The notes: generated by a model from the letters alone, not told the origin. A DNA stretch of 64,000 bases from an uncultured Acetatifactor sp. (GCA_910577665.1 CAJTOJ010000008.1:1-64000), one strand, 5' to 3'. Positions 1 through 8,636 are shown, counted from the first letter of the stretch. Made by a program: numbers and translations.

Positions 1-383
1 TATGTTCCGTATGACAAACCTTCGTCTTCAGGCATATCCTTCACGACATTTTTATATTTTCCTTTCCCGTATACCTCATTAATAATTCGATAAGGCATTA
101 TAAATTTTCCAAGATGGTTCTCTGCAATCTCGCCAAAAAAATGATTACACTTGTAACATTCGCAGAAATTAACTAGTTTTTTATTACCCAAACACTCTGA
201 AATGGCGTGTGCCACATCTTTCTCTCCCCAATCCCTAAAAGGCTTTCCACAAAACATACACACTGTATTAGTCTGTTCTTTCAACCCATGTATTTCTTGT
301 ATACCTTCTTTAATTTCAATGTTGTCAAACTCAACTAAAGTTTCGTAATCGGGACAACATTTCAAAATCCAATCCATATTCAT
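1..383 (-). CDS. HNH-type zinc-motif protein, 3' end outside window
   Basis: This is the N-terminal part (about 127 codons) of a gene that runs off the left edge. The ATG at 383-381 follows a good TTAGGAGAG ribosome site. The protein has a CMFC pair, then DVAHAIS, LGN and a second cysteine cluster CECYKCN before a phenylalanine-glycine pair. That order (CxxC, AH, LGN, CxxCN) resembles the HNH_5-type endonuclease fold, in which two zinc-binding pairs flank the catalytic histidine. A nuclease activity is inferred only from this pattern; the protein could equally be a zinc-binding protein of unknown role. The sequence is markedly more AT-rich than everything right of position 1121, which suggests separate ancestry. 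The ATG at 377 is a less likely alternative start. Confidence 0.6.
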   Translation of the reverse strand, partial: MNMDWILKCCPDYETLVEFDNIEIKEGIQEIHGLKEQTNTVCMFCGKPFRDWGEKDVAHAISECLGNKKLVNFCECYKCNHFFGEIAENHLGKFIMPYRIINEVYGKGKYKNVVKDMPEDEGLSYGT

Positions 384-426
384 AATAATCACTCTCCTAA
401 ACTGATATCCTGAAATCCCGCCAGTT

Positions 427-500
427 TTTATAACAACACCTTGAAACCCTTGATTTTGCTGAATTTTCGCAAAAATTGCGTTGTTATATTTTATAACAAC
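427..500. promoter_or_regulatory. Inverted repeat and half-copy upstream of the HNH-like gene
   Basis: A perfect 9-bp inverted repeat (GTTGTTATA and TATAACAAC, 3-bp spacer) lies at 480-500. The half-site TATAACAAC recurs at 429-437, between the palindrome and the HNH-like start. Repeated half-sites upstream of a gene could be an operator. No convincing promoter hexamers were found next to them, so this stays a guess. Confidence 0.3.
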
Positions 501-1000
501 AAAATCGCTTGCTCACCCTAAAAACATTGAATTTATAGGCTTTTTGGTTGTTGCTATAATTTTTTCCGAGATTCTAGGTGATATGTATTTGCATCAAAAA
601 ATTTGTCTCATGCACCAACTATATATCCAAAATTATACTCCAATTACCCACAAATATCCATATATCAGCCGAAAAATCAGTAAAACTTTTGATTTTATGC
701 GGTTTCCAGACTCATCCGACACTCTCCATTAATGTCCATGCTAAAGTAAATATCCCCGCTGATTATACCATGGAAAATCTCCCATATTTTTATTGGATTT
801 GATGAAATGACTATTTTTTCGGGAATGAAATGCAAAAAAGCCATCGAAAAGCCCTTTTCTCTCGTTATCTTTTTTATCGTTCTTCTGTATACTATCACGC
901 AAAACTCCAAACTATCACGGAAACCCATGACTTTTGCGTGAAAGTATACTTTTGCCTGATAGTACGATTTTTCCCCAATCGCCATCCTATCAGCGGCATC
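501..1000. other. AT-rich gap without a convincing gene
   Basis: Several short open frames exist here on both strands, but none has a recognisable domain, a good ribosome site or support from context. The stretch is AT-rich and poor in coding character. The only clear structure is the inverted repeat at 887-949, listed separately. Confidence 0.5.
887..949. repeat. 18-bp inverted repeat with internal repeated motif
   Basis: The arms at 887-904 and 932-949 match at 17 of 18 positions around a 27-bp spacer. The motif ACTATCACG in the left arm recurs in the spacer, and a related CTATCAGGCAAAAG follows on the opposite strand. It could be a large hairpin or the remnant of a small mobile element. 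No flanking duplication was found. Confidence 0.5.
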
Positions 1001-1045
1001 AAAAAACACAAAAATAGGGGTTCACCACCCACCGTGATGAACCCC
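1001..1045 (-). terminator. Rho-independent terminator of ppdK
   Basis: On the minus strand a GGGGTTCA/TGAACCCC stem, extended by CAC/GTG after one mismatch, is followed by TATTTTTGTGTTTTTT. It lies about 75 bp beyond the ppdK stop codon and points the right way. Confidence 0.75.
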
Positions 1046-1120
1046 ACTAAACCTCAAAATCCCTTGATTTTAAGCCATTCTTCAATACTTTCGCCTGCGA
1101 GTACCCAAATTCCTATGGCA

Positions 1121-3742
1121 TCAATTTAAGATAGCCGCCTGTGCTGCTGCCAGTCGTGCAATCGGCACCCTAAACGGTGAGCAAGATACATAGTTCAAGC
1201 CGATCTTATGGCAGAATTCCACGGAAGCAGGGTCGCCGCCGTGCTCGCCGCAGATACCCACATGGAGATTGGGATTCACGGGCTTGCCCAGCTTGATGGT
1301 CATCTCCATCAGCTTGCCCACGCCGTTCTGGTCCAGCTTGGCAAAAGGATCGTTCTCCAGGATCTTGGCATCATAGTAAGCGGTAAGGAACTTACCTGCA
1401 TCATCGCGGGAGAAGCCAAATGTCATCTGGGTCAGGTCATTGGTACCGAAGCAGAAGAAGTCAGCTTCGGAGGCGATCTCGTCAGCCAACAGGGCTGCCC
1501 TGGGGATCTCGATCATGGTACCCACTTCGTATTCCAGCTTCACACCAGAAGCGGCGATTTCTGCATCTGCAGTCTCCACCACAATTTTCTTCACATATTT
1601 CAGTTCTTTTACATCGCAGATCAGAGGAATCATGATCTCAGGCTTCACACTCCAGCCACCATGGGCCTTCTGGACATTGATGGCAGCACGGATGACAGCC
1701 TTGGTCTGCATCCTGGCGATCTCAGGATAGGTGACAGCCAGGCGGCAGCCCCTGTGTCCCATCATGGGGTTGAACTCATGCAGGCTTGCAATGAAAGTCT
1801 TGATCTCTTCCACACTTCTGCCCTGAGCCGCAGCCAGCTTCTCAATGTCAGCTTCCTCTGTGGGAACGAACTCGTGGAGAGGGGGATCCAGGAAGCGGAT
1901 GGTAACAGGATAGCCTTCCAGGGCCTCATACAACTTCTCGAAGTCTCCTTGCTGGTAGGGCAGGATCTTCTCCAGGGCTGCTTCCCTCTCCTCTGCCGTG
2001 TCGGAACAGATCATCTCGCGGAATGCAGCGATCCTGTCCTCCTCGAAGAACATATGCTCGGTACGGCACAGGCCGATGCCTTCTGCCCCAAGCTCGCGGG
2101 CTTTCCTTGCATCTGCAGGTGTATCTGCATTTGTCCTTACTTTCAGTGTCCTGTATTTGTCAGCCCAGGCCATAACCCTGCCAAATTCCCCGGCAATGGT
2201 AGCATCCACAGTAGGGATCTTGCCATCATAGATATTGCCTGTGGTACCATCAATGGAGATGAAATCTCCCTCATGGTACTCCTTGCCTGCCAGGGTAAAC
2301 TTCTTATTCTCCTCGTCCATGGCGATGTCGCCGCAACCGGATACACAGCAGGTTCCCATACCCCGGGCAACCACTGCCGCATGGGAAGTCATACCGCCGC
2401 GTACAGTAAGGATACCCTGTGCAGCCTTCATACCTGTGATATCCTCAGGGGAAGTTTCCAGACGGACCAGCACCACCTTCTCACCTCTGGCAGCCCACTC
2501 TTCTGCATCTTCTGCGGAGAACACGATCTTGCCACAGGCAGCTCCGGGGGAAGCACCCAGACCCTTGCCTGCCGGTGTGGCAGCCTTCAAGGCAGCCGCA
2601 TCAAACTGGGGATGCAACAGGGTATCCAGGTTCCGGGGATCAATCATAGCCACTGCTTCCTGCTCTGAGCGCATGCCCTCATCTACCAGATCACATGCGA
2701 TCTTCAAAGCCGCCTGGGCTGTTCTCTTACCGTTTCTGGTCTGGAGCATATACAATTTACCATGCTCTACAGTGAACTCCATATCCTGCATATCCCTGTA
2801 ATGGGACTCCAGGGTATTGCACACATTCTGGAACTGCTTAAAAGCCTCAGGGAACTTGTCCGCCATCTCGGAAATCTTCATAGGGGTACGGACACCGGCC
2901 ACCACGTCTTCACCCTGTGCATTGGTAAGGAACTCACCAAAGAGTCCTTTCTCACCGGTGGCAGGATCACGGGTAAATGCCACACCAGTGCCGCAGTCAT
3001 CACCCATATTGCCGAATGCCATGGACTGCACGTTTACAGCAGTACCCCAGGAATACGGGATGTCATTGTCCCGGCGGTATACGTTGGCGCGGGGGTTATC
3101 CCAGGAACGGAACACAGCCTTGATGGCACCCATGAGCTGCTCCTTGGGATCATCCGGGAAATCACTGCCGATCTTGGCCTTATACTCGGCCTTGAACTGT
3201 CCTGCCAGTTCCTTCAGGTCATCTGCGGTCAGCTCCACATCCTGCTTCACGCCTTTTCTCTCCTTCATGGCGTCAATGAGCTGTTCGAAATATTTTTTAC
3301 CCACTTCCATTACCACATCGGAATACATCTGGATAAATCTTCTGTAGCAGTCCCAGGCCCAGCGGGGATTATTGGACTTCTCAGCGATTACATTCACAAC
3401 TGTCTCATTCAGACCCAGGTTCAGGATGGTATCCATCATACCAGGCATGGATGCCCTTGCGCCGGAACGTACAGACACAAGCAGAGGATTCTCCTCATCG
3501 CCAAACTTCTTGCCGGTGATCTCTTCCATCTTACCGATGTACTCATTGATCTGTGACTGTATCTCCTCGTTAATCTCTCTTCCATCTTCATAATATTGCG
3601 TACAGGCCTCCGTAGTAATCGTAAAACCCTGCGGCACCGGAAGCCCCAGACCAGTCATCTCTGCCAGGTTGGCACCCTTACCACCCAGAAGTTCACGCAT
3701 GTCTGCATTGCCTTCTGTAAACAAATACACCCATTTCTTCAT
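1121..3742 (-). CDS. ppdK: Pyruvate, phosphate dikinase
   Basis: PPDK interconverts ATP, phosphate and pyruvate with AMP, pyrophosphate and phosphoenolpyruvate in the cytoplasm. In anaerobes it serves glycolysis or gluconeogenesis. The 873-residue length is standard. The N-terminal nucleotide-binding domain starts with LGGKGANLAEM and contains VSVRSGARASMPGM near residue 90. The swivelling phosphohistidine sits in GGMTSHAAVVARG (His about 454). The C-terminal PEP/pyruvate barrel ends with HVGICGEHGGDP, which holds the conserved catalytic cysteine. The ATG follows an AAGGAAAGGGAG ribosome site. The gene is monocistronic: it has its own promoter about 250 bp upstream and a strong terminator. 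No regulatory-kinase gene (PDRP type) is adjacent. Confidence 0.97.
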   Translation of the reverse strand: MKKWVYLFTEGNADMRELLGGKGANLAEMTGLGLPVPQGFTITTEACTQYYEDGREINEEIQSQINEYIGKMEEITGKKFGDEENPLLVSVRSGARASMPGMMDTILNLGLNETVVNVIAEKSNNPRWAWDCYRRFIQMYSDVVMEVGKKYFEQLIDAMKERKGVKQDVELTADDLKELAGQFKAEYKAKIGSDFPDDPKEQLMGAIKAVFRSWDNPRANVYRRDNDIPYSWGTAVNVQSMAFGNMGDDCGTGVAFTRDPATGEKGLFGEFLTNAQGEDVVAGVRTPMKISEMADKFPEAFKQFQNVCNTLESHYRDMQDMEFTVEHGKLYMLQTRNGKRTAQAALKIACDLVDEGMRSEQEAVAMIDPRNLDTLLHPQFDAAALKAATPAGKGLGASPGAACGKIVFSAEDAEEWAARGEKVVLVRLETSPEDITGMKAAQGILTVRGGMTSHAAVVARGMGTCCVSGCGDIAMDEENKKFTLAGKEYHEGDFISIDGTTGNIYDGKIPTVDATIAGEFGRVMAWADKYRTLKVRTNADTPADARKARELGAEGIGLCRTEHMFFEEDRIAAFREMICSDTAEEREAALEKILPYQQGDFEKLYEALEGYPVTIRFLDPPLHEFVPTEEADIEKLAAAQGRSVEEIKTFIASLHEFNPMMGHRGCRLAVTYPEIARMQTKAVIRAAINVQKAHGGWSVKPEIMIPLICDVKELKYVKKIVVETADAEIAASGVKLEYEVGTMIEIPRAALLADEIASEADFFCFGTNDLTQMTFGFSRDDAGKFLTAYYDAKILENDPFAKLDQNGVGKLMEMTIKLGKPVNPNLHVGICGEHGGDPASVEFCHKIGLNYVSCSPFRVPIARLAAAQAAILN

Positions 3743-3998
3743 ATTGTCTTCTCCCTTTCCTTAAGATTGTGAACAGCCAAAACCAGCCCGGCTGTTTTTA
3801 CACAAAAAGTCGAACCTTTTCTTACCTTAAGACCCTTCCGGAAATGAATCTGCAAACGGGGCTTGTCTGAATGCCCATGTGCCAGGACCTTTTCTCTCTG
3901 GCAGGAACAGTCACTCTTCTTCCGCGACTTCTCCCTCTGTCTGGCAGTTGTACATCCCTTCTGCACCAAATGCAAAGTTAATTTCCCAATAGATCTTT
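3743..3998 (-). other. Long 5' leader of ppdK
   Basis: If the promoter at 4003-4031 is used, ppdK has a leader of roughly 250 nt. It contains an AACAGCC/GGCTGTT inverted repeat near 3775-3800. The sequence CTTAAGG also occurs twice around that hairpin, once next to the ribosome site. No known riboswitch class was recognised. A short open frame inside is not convincing. Confidence 0.3.
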
Positions 3999-4002
3999 AG
4001 TT

Positions 4003-4031
4003 ATTGTAACAATTTACCAAAAAAATATCAA
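4003..4031 (-). promoter_or_regulatory. Sigma-A-type promoter for ppdK
   Basis: On the minus strand TTGATA (4026-4031) and TACAAT (4003-4008) are separated by exactly 17 bp in an AT-rich stretch upstream of ppdK. Confidence 0.65.
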
Positions 4032-4125
4032 GTAAGATTTGACAATTCTTGTTCATCCCCTTTAATTTCGTGCAATCTGACAATTTTCTATTTTTTGATA
4101 ACTACAGAATATACAAGATAAATCT

Positions 4126-4163
4126 AAAATGTAAACACTTACAATTGTAAGCATTTACATTTT
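4126..4163 (-). terminator. AT-rich terminator after the glycerophosphodiesterase gene
   Basis: This is a 38-nt near-perfect palindrome. Read on the minus strand, the two central mismatches become G-U wobble pairs, giving a continuous ~17-bp stem with an AATT loop and then TTTTAGATTT. It lies about 70 bp downstream of the diesterase stop codon. A role as a DNA operator cannot be excluded. Confidence 0.6.
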
Positions 4164-4233
4164 TATGGCAATTATACAAAAACCACTGTCTGGCAGCACT
4201 TTCCCCAAATGACCTGTTCCAGGATTTCCATCG

Positions 4234-5064
4234 TCACGCAGCATCCACAGGTACAAAGCCGTCAAAGATAAACAGATCAAACTGCTTCCTGGCCGCATCC
4301 AGTTCCTCTCTGCTCTGGACGGTCCAGGCCACTGCGGTGTTGCGATACAGTCTCCTGCAAAGCCTTCTGGACCATATGCCGGAAAAATGATGGTTGTACG
4401 CCACAAAATCCGGCTTACCCAGCCAGTTGAACAGAAGATTCTGGGACAGAAAGCAGAACACGCCCTTTTTGCCTCCCTTCACAAAGCCGTCCGAAAGCTG
4501 CCCTCTGACCACTCCTTTCCGGTTACAGCGGTACCAGAATACTGCCAGGGGATTAAAAGATTCCATACAATATACCCCCTTGTATGCTGCAAGCAGCCGG
4601 TCTGCCACCGGGCAGACAGATATATCCGAAGTCCCCGCCTTCATCTCCACGATTAAGGGAACCAGTCCGTCCACCAGCTTAAGGACCTCCTCAAGTCTGG
4701 GGATCCGCTGGTCCGTACCACACAGCCTCAAACCTCGCAGTTCTTCATATGTATAATCCCTGACCCTACCCTCCACACCACAGACCCGGTTCAGGGTGTC
4801 GTCGTGGAATACCACCGGTATGCCATCCCTGGACAACTGTACATCCAGCTCCACACCGTATCCCGCCTGGACAGCCCTCTCAAAGGCCCGCAGGGAATTC
4901 TCCGGCGCATCGCCTTTGTTATGAAGTCCCCTGTGAGCATAGAGCCACCCCAGAAAAGGTGTCATATCCGGTTTCCCGGTTATCCGCGGCATGATCATCA
5001 TGAAATACAATATCACCGCTACCAGAATACAGATACCCAGAACAATCAGTATCTTCCCCACCAT
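4234..5064 (-). CDS. Membrane-anchored glycerophosphodiester phosphodiesterase family protein
   Basis: GDPD-family enzymes hydrolyse glycerophosphodiesters to glycerol-3-phosphate and an alcohol. An N-terminal hydrophobic helix (about residues 4-24) anchors the protein, and the catalytic domain follows. Family residues are visible: HRG near 44, ENS near 55, ELD near 72 and the general acid/base pair HD near 87. The chosen ATG lies 6 nt after AAGGAG. An upstream ATG at 5109 would add 15 residues but has only a weak ribosome site. The likely role is turnover of phospholipid or teichoic acid head groups on the outer face of the membrane. The gene appears monocistronic, with the AT-rich hairpin at 4126-4163 as terminator. 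Confidence 0.85.
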   Translation of the reverse strand: MVGKILIVLGICILVAVILYFMMIMPRITGKPDMTPFLGWLYAHRGLHNKGDAPENSLRAFERAVQAGYGVELDVQLSRDGIPVVFHDDTLNRVCGVEGRVRDYTYEELRGLRLCGTDQRIPRLEEVLKLVDGLVPLIVEMKAGTSDISVCPVADRLLAAYKGVYCMESFNPLAVFWYRCNRKGVVRGQLSDGFVKGGKKGVFCFLSQNLLFNWLGKPDFVAYNHHFSGIWSRRLCRRLYRNTAVAWTVQSREELDAARKQFDLFIFDGFVPVDAA

Positions 5065-5235
5065 GCTCATCTCCTTGTATCCTCTCCCATAATCCTTTTT
5101 GCCTTCCATATTTCCCGGCAGCTATTACCTTACCCCTTTATACGCGCATTTGCAAGCCCCAAAACCACAAATTTAGAAAACCTTTGGAATCTTTTCCATA
5201 TTTATAATTTTCTAACGGGAAATCCTTAATTTTGC

Positions 5236-5284
5236 TTGCTTTTTCCATGATTTTCTGTAATATAGATAGGGAAATCCATTTCCC
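5236..5284 (+). promoter_or_regulatory. Promoter for the ABC-F gene with a palindrome at the start site
   Basis: TTGCTT (5236-5241) and TAATAT (5258-5263) are 16 bp apart. A perfect palindrome GGGAAATCCATTTCCC (5269-5284) falls where transcription would start, so it could be an operator or a 5' hairpin. GGGAAATCC also occurs upstream, near 5217. Confidence 0.5.
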
Positions 5285-5340
5285 TGCCACATCTTGCGGG
5301 ATATAGAAAGAAAGTATAGATAAAGGAAGGTTTGTCAAAA

Positions 5341-6978
5341 ATGATCAGTGCAAACAATGTAACGCTGCGAATCGGCAAAAAGGCCTTGTTCGAGGATGTG
5401 AATATCAAATTCACGGAAGGGAACTGCTATGGCTTGATCGGTGCCAACGGCGCGGGCAAGTCCACTTTCCTGCGGATTCTCTCCGGGAATCTGGAGACCA
5501 CCAAAGGAGATATCGTTATCACGCCGGGACAGAGGCTCTCAGTCCTGGAACAGGATCATTTCAAATATGATGCATACCCTGTGATGGACACCGTGATCAT
5601 GGGCAATGAACGTCTCTATCAGATCATGAAGGAGAAGGATGCCATCTACGCCAAGGAGGATTTTACCGATGAGGACGGTATCCGGGCCAGTGAGCTGGAA
5701 GCGGAATTCGCCGAGATGGATGGCTGGGAAGCTGAATCCAATGCCTCCATGCTCTTAAACGGCCTGGGTGTAAACACACAGCACCATTACCAGATGATGA
5801 ACGAGCTGGAAAGCCCTTTGAAGGTGAAGGTGCTGCTGGCCAAGGCCCTTTTCGGCAACCCGGATATCCTGCTGCTGGACGAGCCTACCAACCACCTGGA
5901 TTTGGATGCCATTGCCTGGCTGGAAGAGTTCCTCATCAATTTTGAAAATACGGTGATTGTGGTGTCCCATGACCGTTATTTCCTCAATAAGGTATGTACC
6001 CATACCGCGGACATTGACTATGGCAAGATCCAGCTCTATGCCGGGAACTATGATTTCTGGTATGAGTCCAGCCAGCTTCTGGTCAAACAGATGAAGGAGG
6101 CCAATAAGAAGAAAGAGGAGAAGATCAAGGAACTGCAGGAGTTCATCTCCCGCTTCTCTGCCAATGCCTCCAAATCCAAGCAGGCCACTTCCAGGAAACG
6201 CGCCCTGGAGAAGATCGAGCTGGACGAGATCAAGCCTTCCAGCCGCAAATACCCTTATATTGACTTCAGACCTGACAGGGAGATCGGCAATGAAGTACTC
6301 ACCGTGGAGCATCTTTCCAAGACCATTGGTGGGGAAAAAGTGCTGGATGACATCTCCTTTGTAGTGGGCCATGATGACAAGATCGCCTTTGTAGGCAGCC
6401 AGGAAGTGGCCAAGACCACACTCTTCCAGATCCTCACCGGGGAGCTGGAGCCGGATGAGGGCACCTATAAATGGGGAGTCACCACCTCCCAGGCCTATTT
6501 CCCCAAGGACAACACCCAGGAGTTCGACAATGATTTAACCATAGTGGACTGGCTCACCGGCTATTCCCCTGTGAAGGACGTGACCTATGTCCGCGGTTTC
6601 CTGGGACGGATGCTCTTTGCCGGGGAAGACGGCGTGAAGAAGGTAAAAGTGCTCTCCGGCGGAGAGAAAGTCCGCTGCCTTTTGTCCAAAATGATGATCA
6701 GTGGTTCCAACTGCCTGATCCTGGACGAACCTACCAACCATCTGGACATGGAATCCATCACGGCCCTGAACAATGGTCTGATCAAATTCCCCGGCGTAGC
6801 CCTGTTCTCCTGTCACGACCACCAGTTTGTGCAGACCACCGCCAACCGCATTATGGAACTTCTGCCGGGAGGCGGCCTCATCGACAAGATCACCACCTAC
6901 GATGACTACCTGGCAAGCGATGAGATGGCCCGGAAACGCACCGTGTTCACTGCCCACAAGGAAGAAGACGAGAACTAA
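5341..6978 (+). CDS. ABC-F family ATPase (YkpA/YbiT-like)
   Basis: ABC-F proteins have two fused nucleotide-binding domains and no membrane part. They act on ribosomes as translation factors or, in some branches, in antibiotic resistance. Walker A of domain 1 is GANGAGKST (residues 34-42), with LLLDEPTNHLD later. An Arg/Lys-rich linker (EANKKKEEKIKELQ onward) joins the domains. Domain 2 keeps LSGGEK and LILDEPTNHLD but has a degenerate Walker A, GSQEVAKTT. The domain 1 signature is also degenerate (LESPLK in place of LSGGE); this may be characteristic of the subfamily. I chose the ATG at 5341 (ribosome site AAGGAAGG, 10 nt spacing) over a TTG three codons upstream. A hairpin follows the gene. 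Confidence 0.9.
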   Translation: MISANNVTLRIGKKALFEDVNIKFTEGNCYGLIGANGAGKSTFLRILSGNLETTKGDIVITPGQRLSVLEQDHFKYDAYPVMDTVIMGNERLYQIMKEKDAIYAKEDFTDEDGIRASELEAEFAEMDGWEAESNASMLLNGLGVNTQHHYQMMNELESPLKVKVLLAKALFGNPDILLLDEPTNHLDLDAIAWLEEFLINFENTVIVVSHDRYFLNKVCTHTADIDYGKIQLYAGNYDFWYESSQLLVKQMKEANKKKEEKIKELQEFISRFSANASKSKQATSRKRALEKIELDEIKPSSRKYPYIDFRPDREIGNEVLTVEHLSKTIGGEKVLDDISFVVGHDDKIAFVGSQEVAKTTLFQILTGELEPDEGTYKWGVTTSQAYFPKDNTQEFDNDLTIVDWLTGYSPVKDVTYVRGFLGRMLFAGEDGVKKVKVLSGGEKVRCLLSKMMISGSNCLILDEPTNHLDMESITALNNGLIKFPGVALFSCHDHQFVQTTANRIMELLPGGGLIDKITTYDDYLASDEMARKRTVFTAHKEEDEN

Positions 6979-7041
6979 CCACTGTATGTATGTACGTCTG
7001 TCCGGCGGGATCCGTTGACCTGGTTCCCGCTGGTGCAGATT

Positions 7042-7094
7042 CCAAAAAAGGCCACCCCTCTGTAGTGAAACAGGAGTGCGGCCTTATGTTTTGG
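7042..7094 (+). terminator. Hairpin between the ABC-F and PHP genes
   Basis: GGCC arms at 7050-7053 and 7080-7083 are extended inside by CAC/GTG-type pairs and flanked by CCAAAA and TTTTGG. The plus-strand tail (TTATGTTTT) is weak, while the minus strand would have six T after the stem. The hairpin may act in both directions or only attenuate read-through. Confidence 0.45.
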
Positions 7095-7123
7095 AAATCC
7101 CATCCAGAAAGAAGATACAGCCA

Positions 7124-8002
7124 ATGAAACCCATAGACCTGCATGTACACTCCACCTGTTCTGATGGCACCTTTTCTCCCAGAGAGCTGGTGGATTATGC
7201 CATCCAGAAAGGCCTGGCCGCCTTCGCGCTGACCGACCACGATACTGTGGACGGGCTGGAAGAGGCCATTTCTTATGCGGAAAGCCTGCGCCAACAGGAA
7301 ACTGCGGGAGCAGACCAGGTGCCGGAAGTGATCCCCGGAATCGAGTTTTCCACTCAATACCAGGATACCGACATCCACATCCTAGGACTGTCCATTGATT
7401 TCACGCAGTCCGCTTTCCGCCAGGCCCTCCAGGCATTTGTAGACTCCCGTATCCACCGGAACCGCAAGATGTGCCATCTGCTCACCAAGGCCGGTATCCC
7501 TGTATCCTACGAAGACCTGCTCCGTGAATTCCCTGGCGCAGTCATCACCCGTGCCCATTACGCCGCATACCTGCTTTCCCACGGCTATGTGCACAGCAGA
7601 GCTGAAGCCTTCGCCCGGTATGTGGGCGACCATGCACCCTGTTTCGTCCCCAGACAGAAGGTCACGCCAGCCCAGGCGGTACATCTGGTCCTGCAGGCTG
7701 GCGGCATCCCCGTCCTGGCCCACCCCATCCTCTACCATTTCAGTGATACCAGGCTGGAGGATCTGACCGCCAGCCTGGCAGCAGAAGGGCTGATGGCCAT
7801 AGAGGCCATCTACAGCACCTACAACGCCAGGGAAGAGCGCCTGATGAGGCAGCTTGCCGCCAGATACCACCTGCTCCTCTGCGGAGGCAGCGATTTCCAT
7901 GGCACCAACAAACCGGGCCTTGACATGGGATGCGGCTATGGACGGCTGTTCGTGCCATATACCGTGCTGGAGGAACTGAAGACGGCCAGGAAGAGTCTAT
8001 AG
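7124..8002 (+). CDS. PHP-domain phosphoesterase (YciV/TrpH-like)
   Basis: The ~293-residue protein begins DLHVHSTCSDG, the first metal-binding motif of PHP-domain enzymes. It continues with LTDHDTVDG, PGIEFS, a LAHP motif near residue 205 and GSDFHG near the end, so all the metal ligands look intact. Characterised members hydrolyse 3',5'-nucleoside bisphosphates or trim RNA 5' ends (RNase AM); the substrate here is inferred only from family. The ATG at 7124 matches where relatives start. An in-frame GTG at 7076 is poorly spaced from its AGGA. The gene converges with the small acidic gene at 8075-8338. Confidence 0.88.
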   Translation: MKPIDLHVHSTCSDGTFSPRELVDYAIQKGLAAFALTDHDTVDGLEEAISYAESLRQQETAGADQVPEVIPGIEFSTQYQDTDIHILGLSIDFTQSAFRQALQAFVDSRIHRNRKMCHLLTKAGIPVSYEDLLREFPGAVITRAHYAAYLLSHGYVHSRAEAFARYVGDHAPCFVPRQKVTPAQAVHLVLQAGGIPVLAHPILYHFSDTRLEDLTASLAAEGLMAIEAIYSTYNAREERLMRQLAARYHLLLCGGSDFHGTNKPGLDMGCGYGRLFVPYTVLEELKTARKSL

Positions 8003-8074
8003 GCAGTCTGTCATGCTTTCCCTCTGCCAGCCGGTGTCTGCCAGACAGCACCGGCCAGACAGCCCGGCTGTGCA

Positions 8075-8338
8075 TCATCCTTCTACAATCAAGTACCTGC
8101 CATCCCCAATATCGAACACCTCGTCTGCGTCCAGAATCTCTTCCTCCATGGCGCCTTCCACATCTATCCCTTCCTCCTCGAAGTATTCGATCACCTCTTC
8201 TACGGAATCCACTACCACTGCCATGCATTCCTCCAGAAATTCTTCCGCTTCCTCCAGAGACTCCGCCACTTTTTCAGGAAAGAGCTGAAGCTGGTTCTCC
8301 AGAAAACACTCTAGTACATCATCATCAAACTCGTGCAT
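8075..8338 (-). CDS. Small highly acidic conserved-type protein
   Basis: This 87-residue protein is extremely rich in Glu and Asp and ends with a compact FDIGDGRYLIVEG segment. It has a strong ribosome site (GGGGGTGG) and good coding character. I recognise the type as a small protein common in Lachnospiraceae, sometimes labelled glyoxalase in databases without evidence I know of. No catalytic motif, signal peptide or membrane segment is visible, and no function is assigned. An uncertain hairpin (arms 8030-8036 and 8049-8055) separates it from the PHP gene. Confidence 0.7.
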   Translation of the reverse strand: MHEFDDDVLECFLENQLQLFPEKVAESLEEAEEFLEECMAVVVDSVEEVIEYFEEEGIDVEGAMEEEILDADEVFDIGDGRYLIVEG

Positions 8339-8433
8339 TTTTCCACCCCCTTTTTTGTTGAAGTATAGTTTTATGCATACATGATAATATGGAGGTGGTC
8401 ATGCGTCAATACCATTTTGACCTATTTTTACAA

Positions 8434-8561
8434 TTTACACCATTACTGTTCACGGCGTAACCGTACCAGCAACGTGATGCACGTGCAGTCTCTGGTATGT
8501 CACACAAAGGATGCGTGAAAACACCTCGCGGCGATACCCCGGTGAACAGTAACTTTACACC
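8434..8561. mobile_element. MITE-like element with terminal inverted repeats and flanking duplication
   Basis: A 112-bp element (8442-8553) begins ATTACTGTTCAC and ends GTGAACAGTAAC, so 11 bp of the termini are perfect inverted repeats. It is flanked on both sides by the direct repeat TTTACACC (8434-8441 and 8554-8561), as expected of a target-site duplication. There is no room for a transposase, so it would be non-autonomous. The right part (8483-8553) is related to sequences at 17510-17592 and 51239-51310. The rest of the gap 8339-8636 shows nothing else. Confidence 0.6.
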
Positions 8562-8636
8562 TCCATGCCGCCTCTGGCGGGCACTTATTTCCATATTTAC
8601 TCCTTGATAACAGACCGCAGGTCTGGCATAGAAAGC

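Noticed and set aside
695..1009. A 104-codon minus-strand frame in the AT-rich gap
   Set aside because: It runs through the 887-949 inverted repeat, has no recognisable domain and no convincing ribosome site.
1208..2668. A 486-codon plus-strand open frame opposite ppdK
   Set aside because: It is a mirror of the strongly conserved ppdK gene, has no domain and no ribosome site; long antisense frames are common in GC-rich coding DNA.
3739..3975. A 78-codon minus-strand frame upstream of ppdK
   Set aside because: It overlaps the ppdK start and its leader, is of odd composition, and has no family resemblance.
8611..8626. CAGACC/GGTCTG palindrome after the CPBP gene as terminator
   Set aside because: The stem is only 6 bp and no U-run follows, so termination is not supported.
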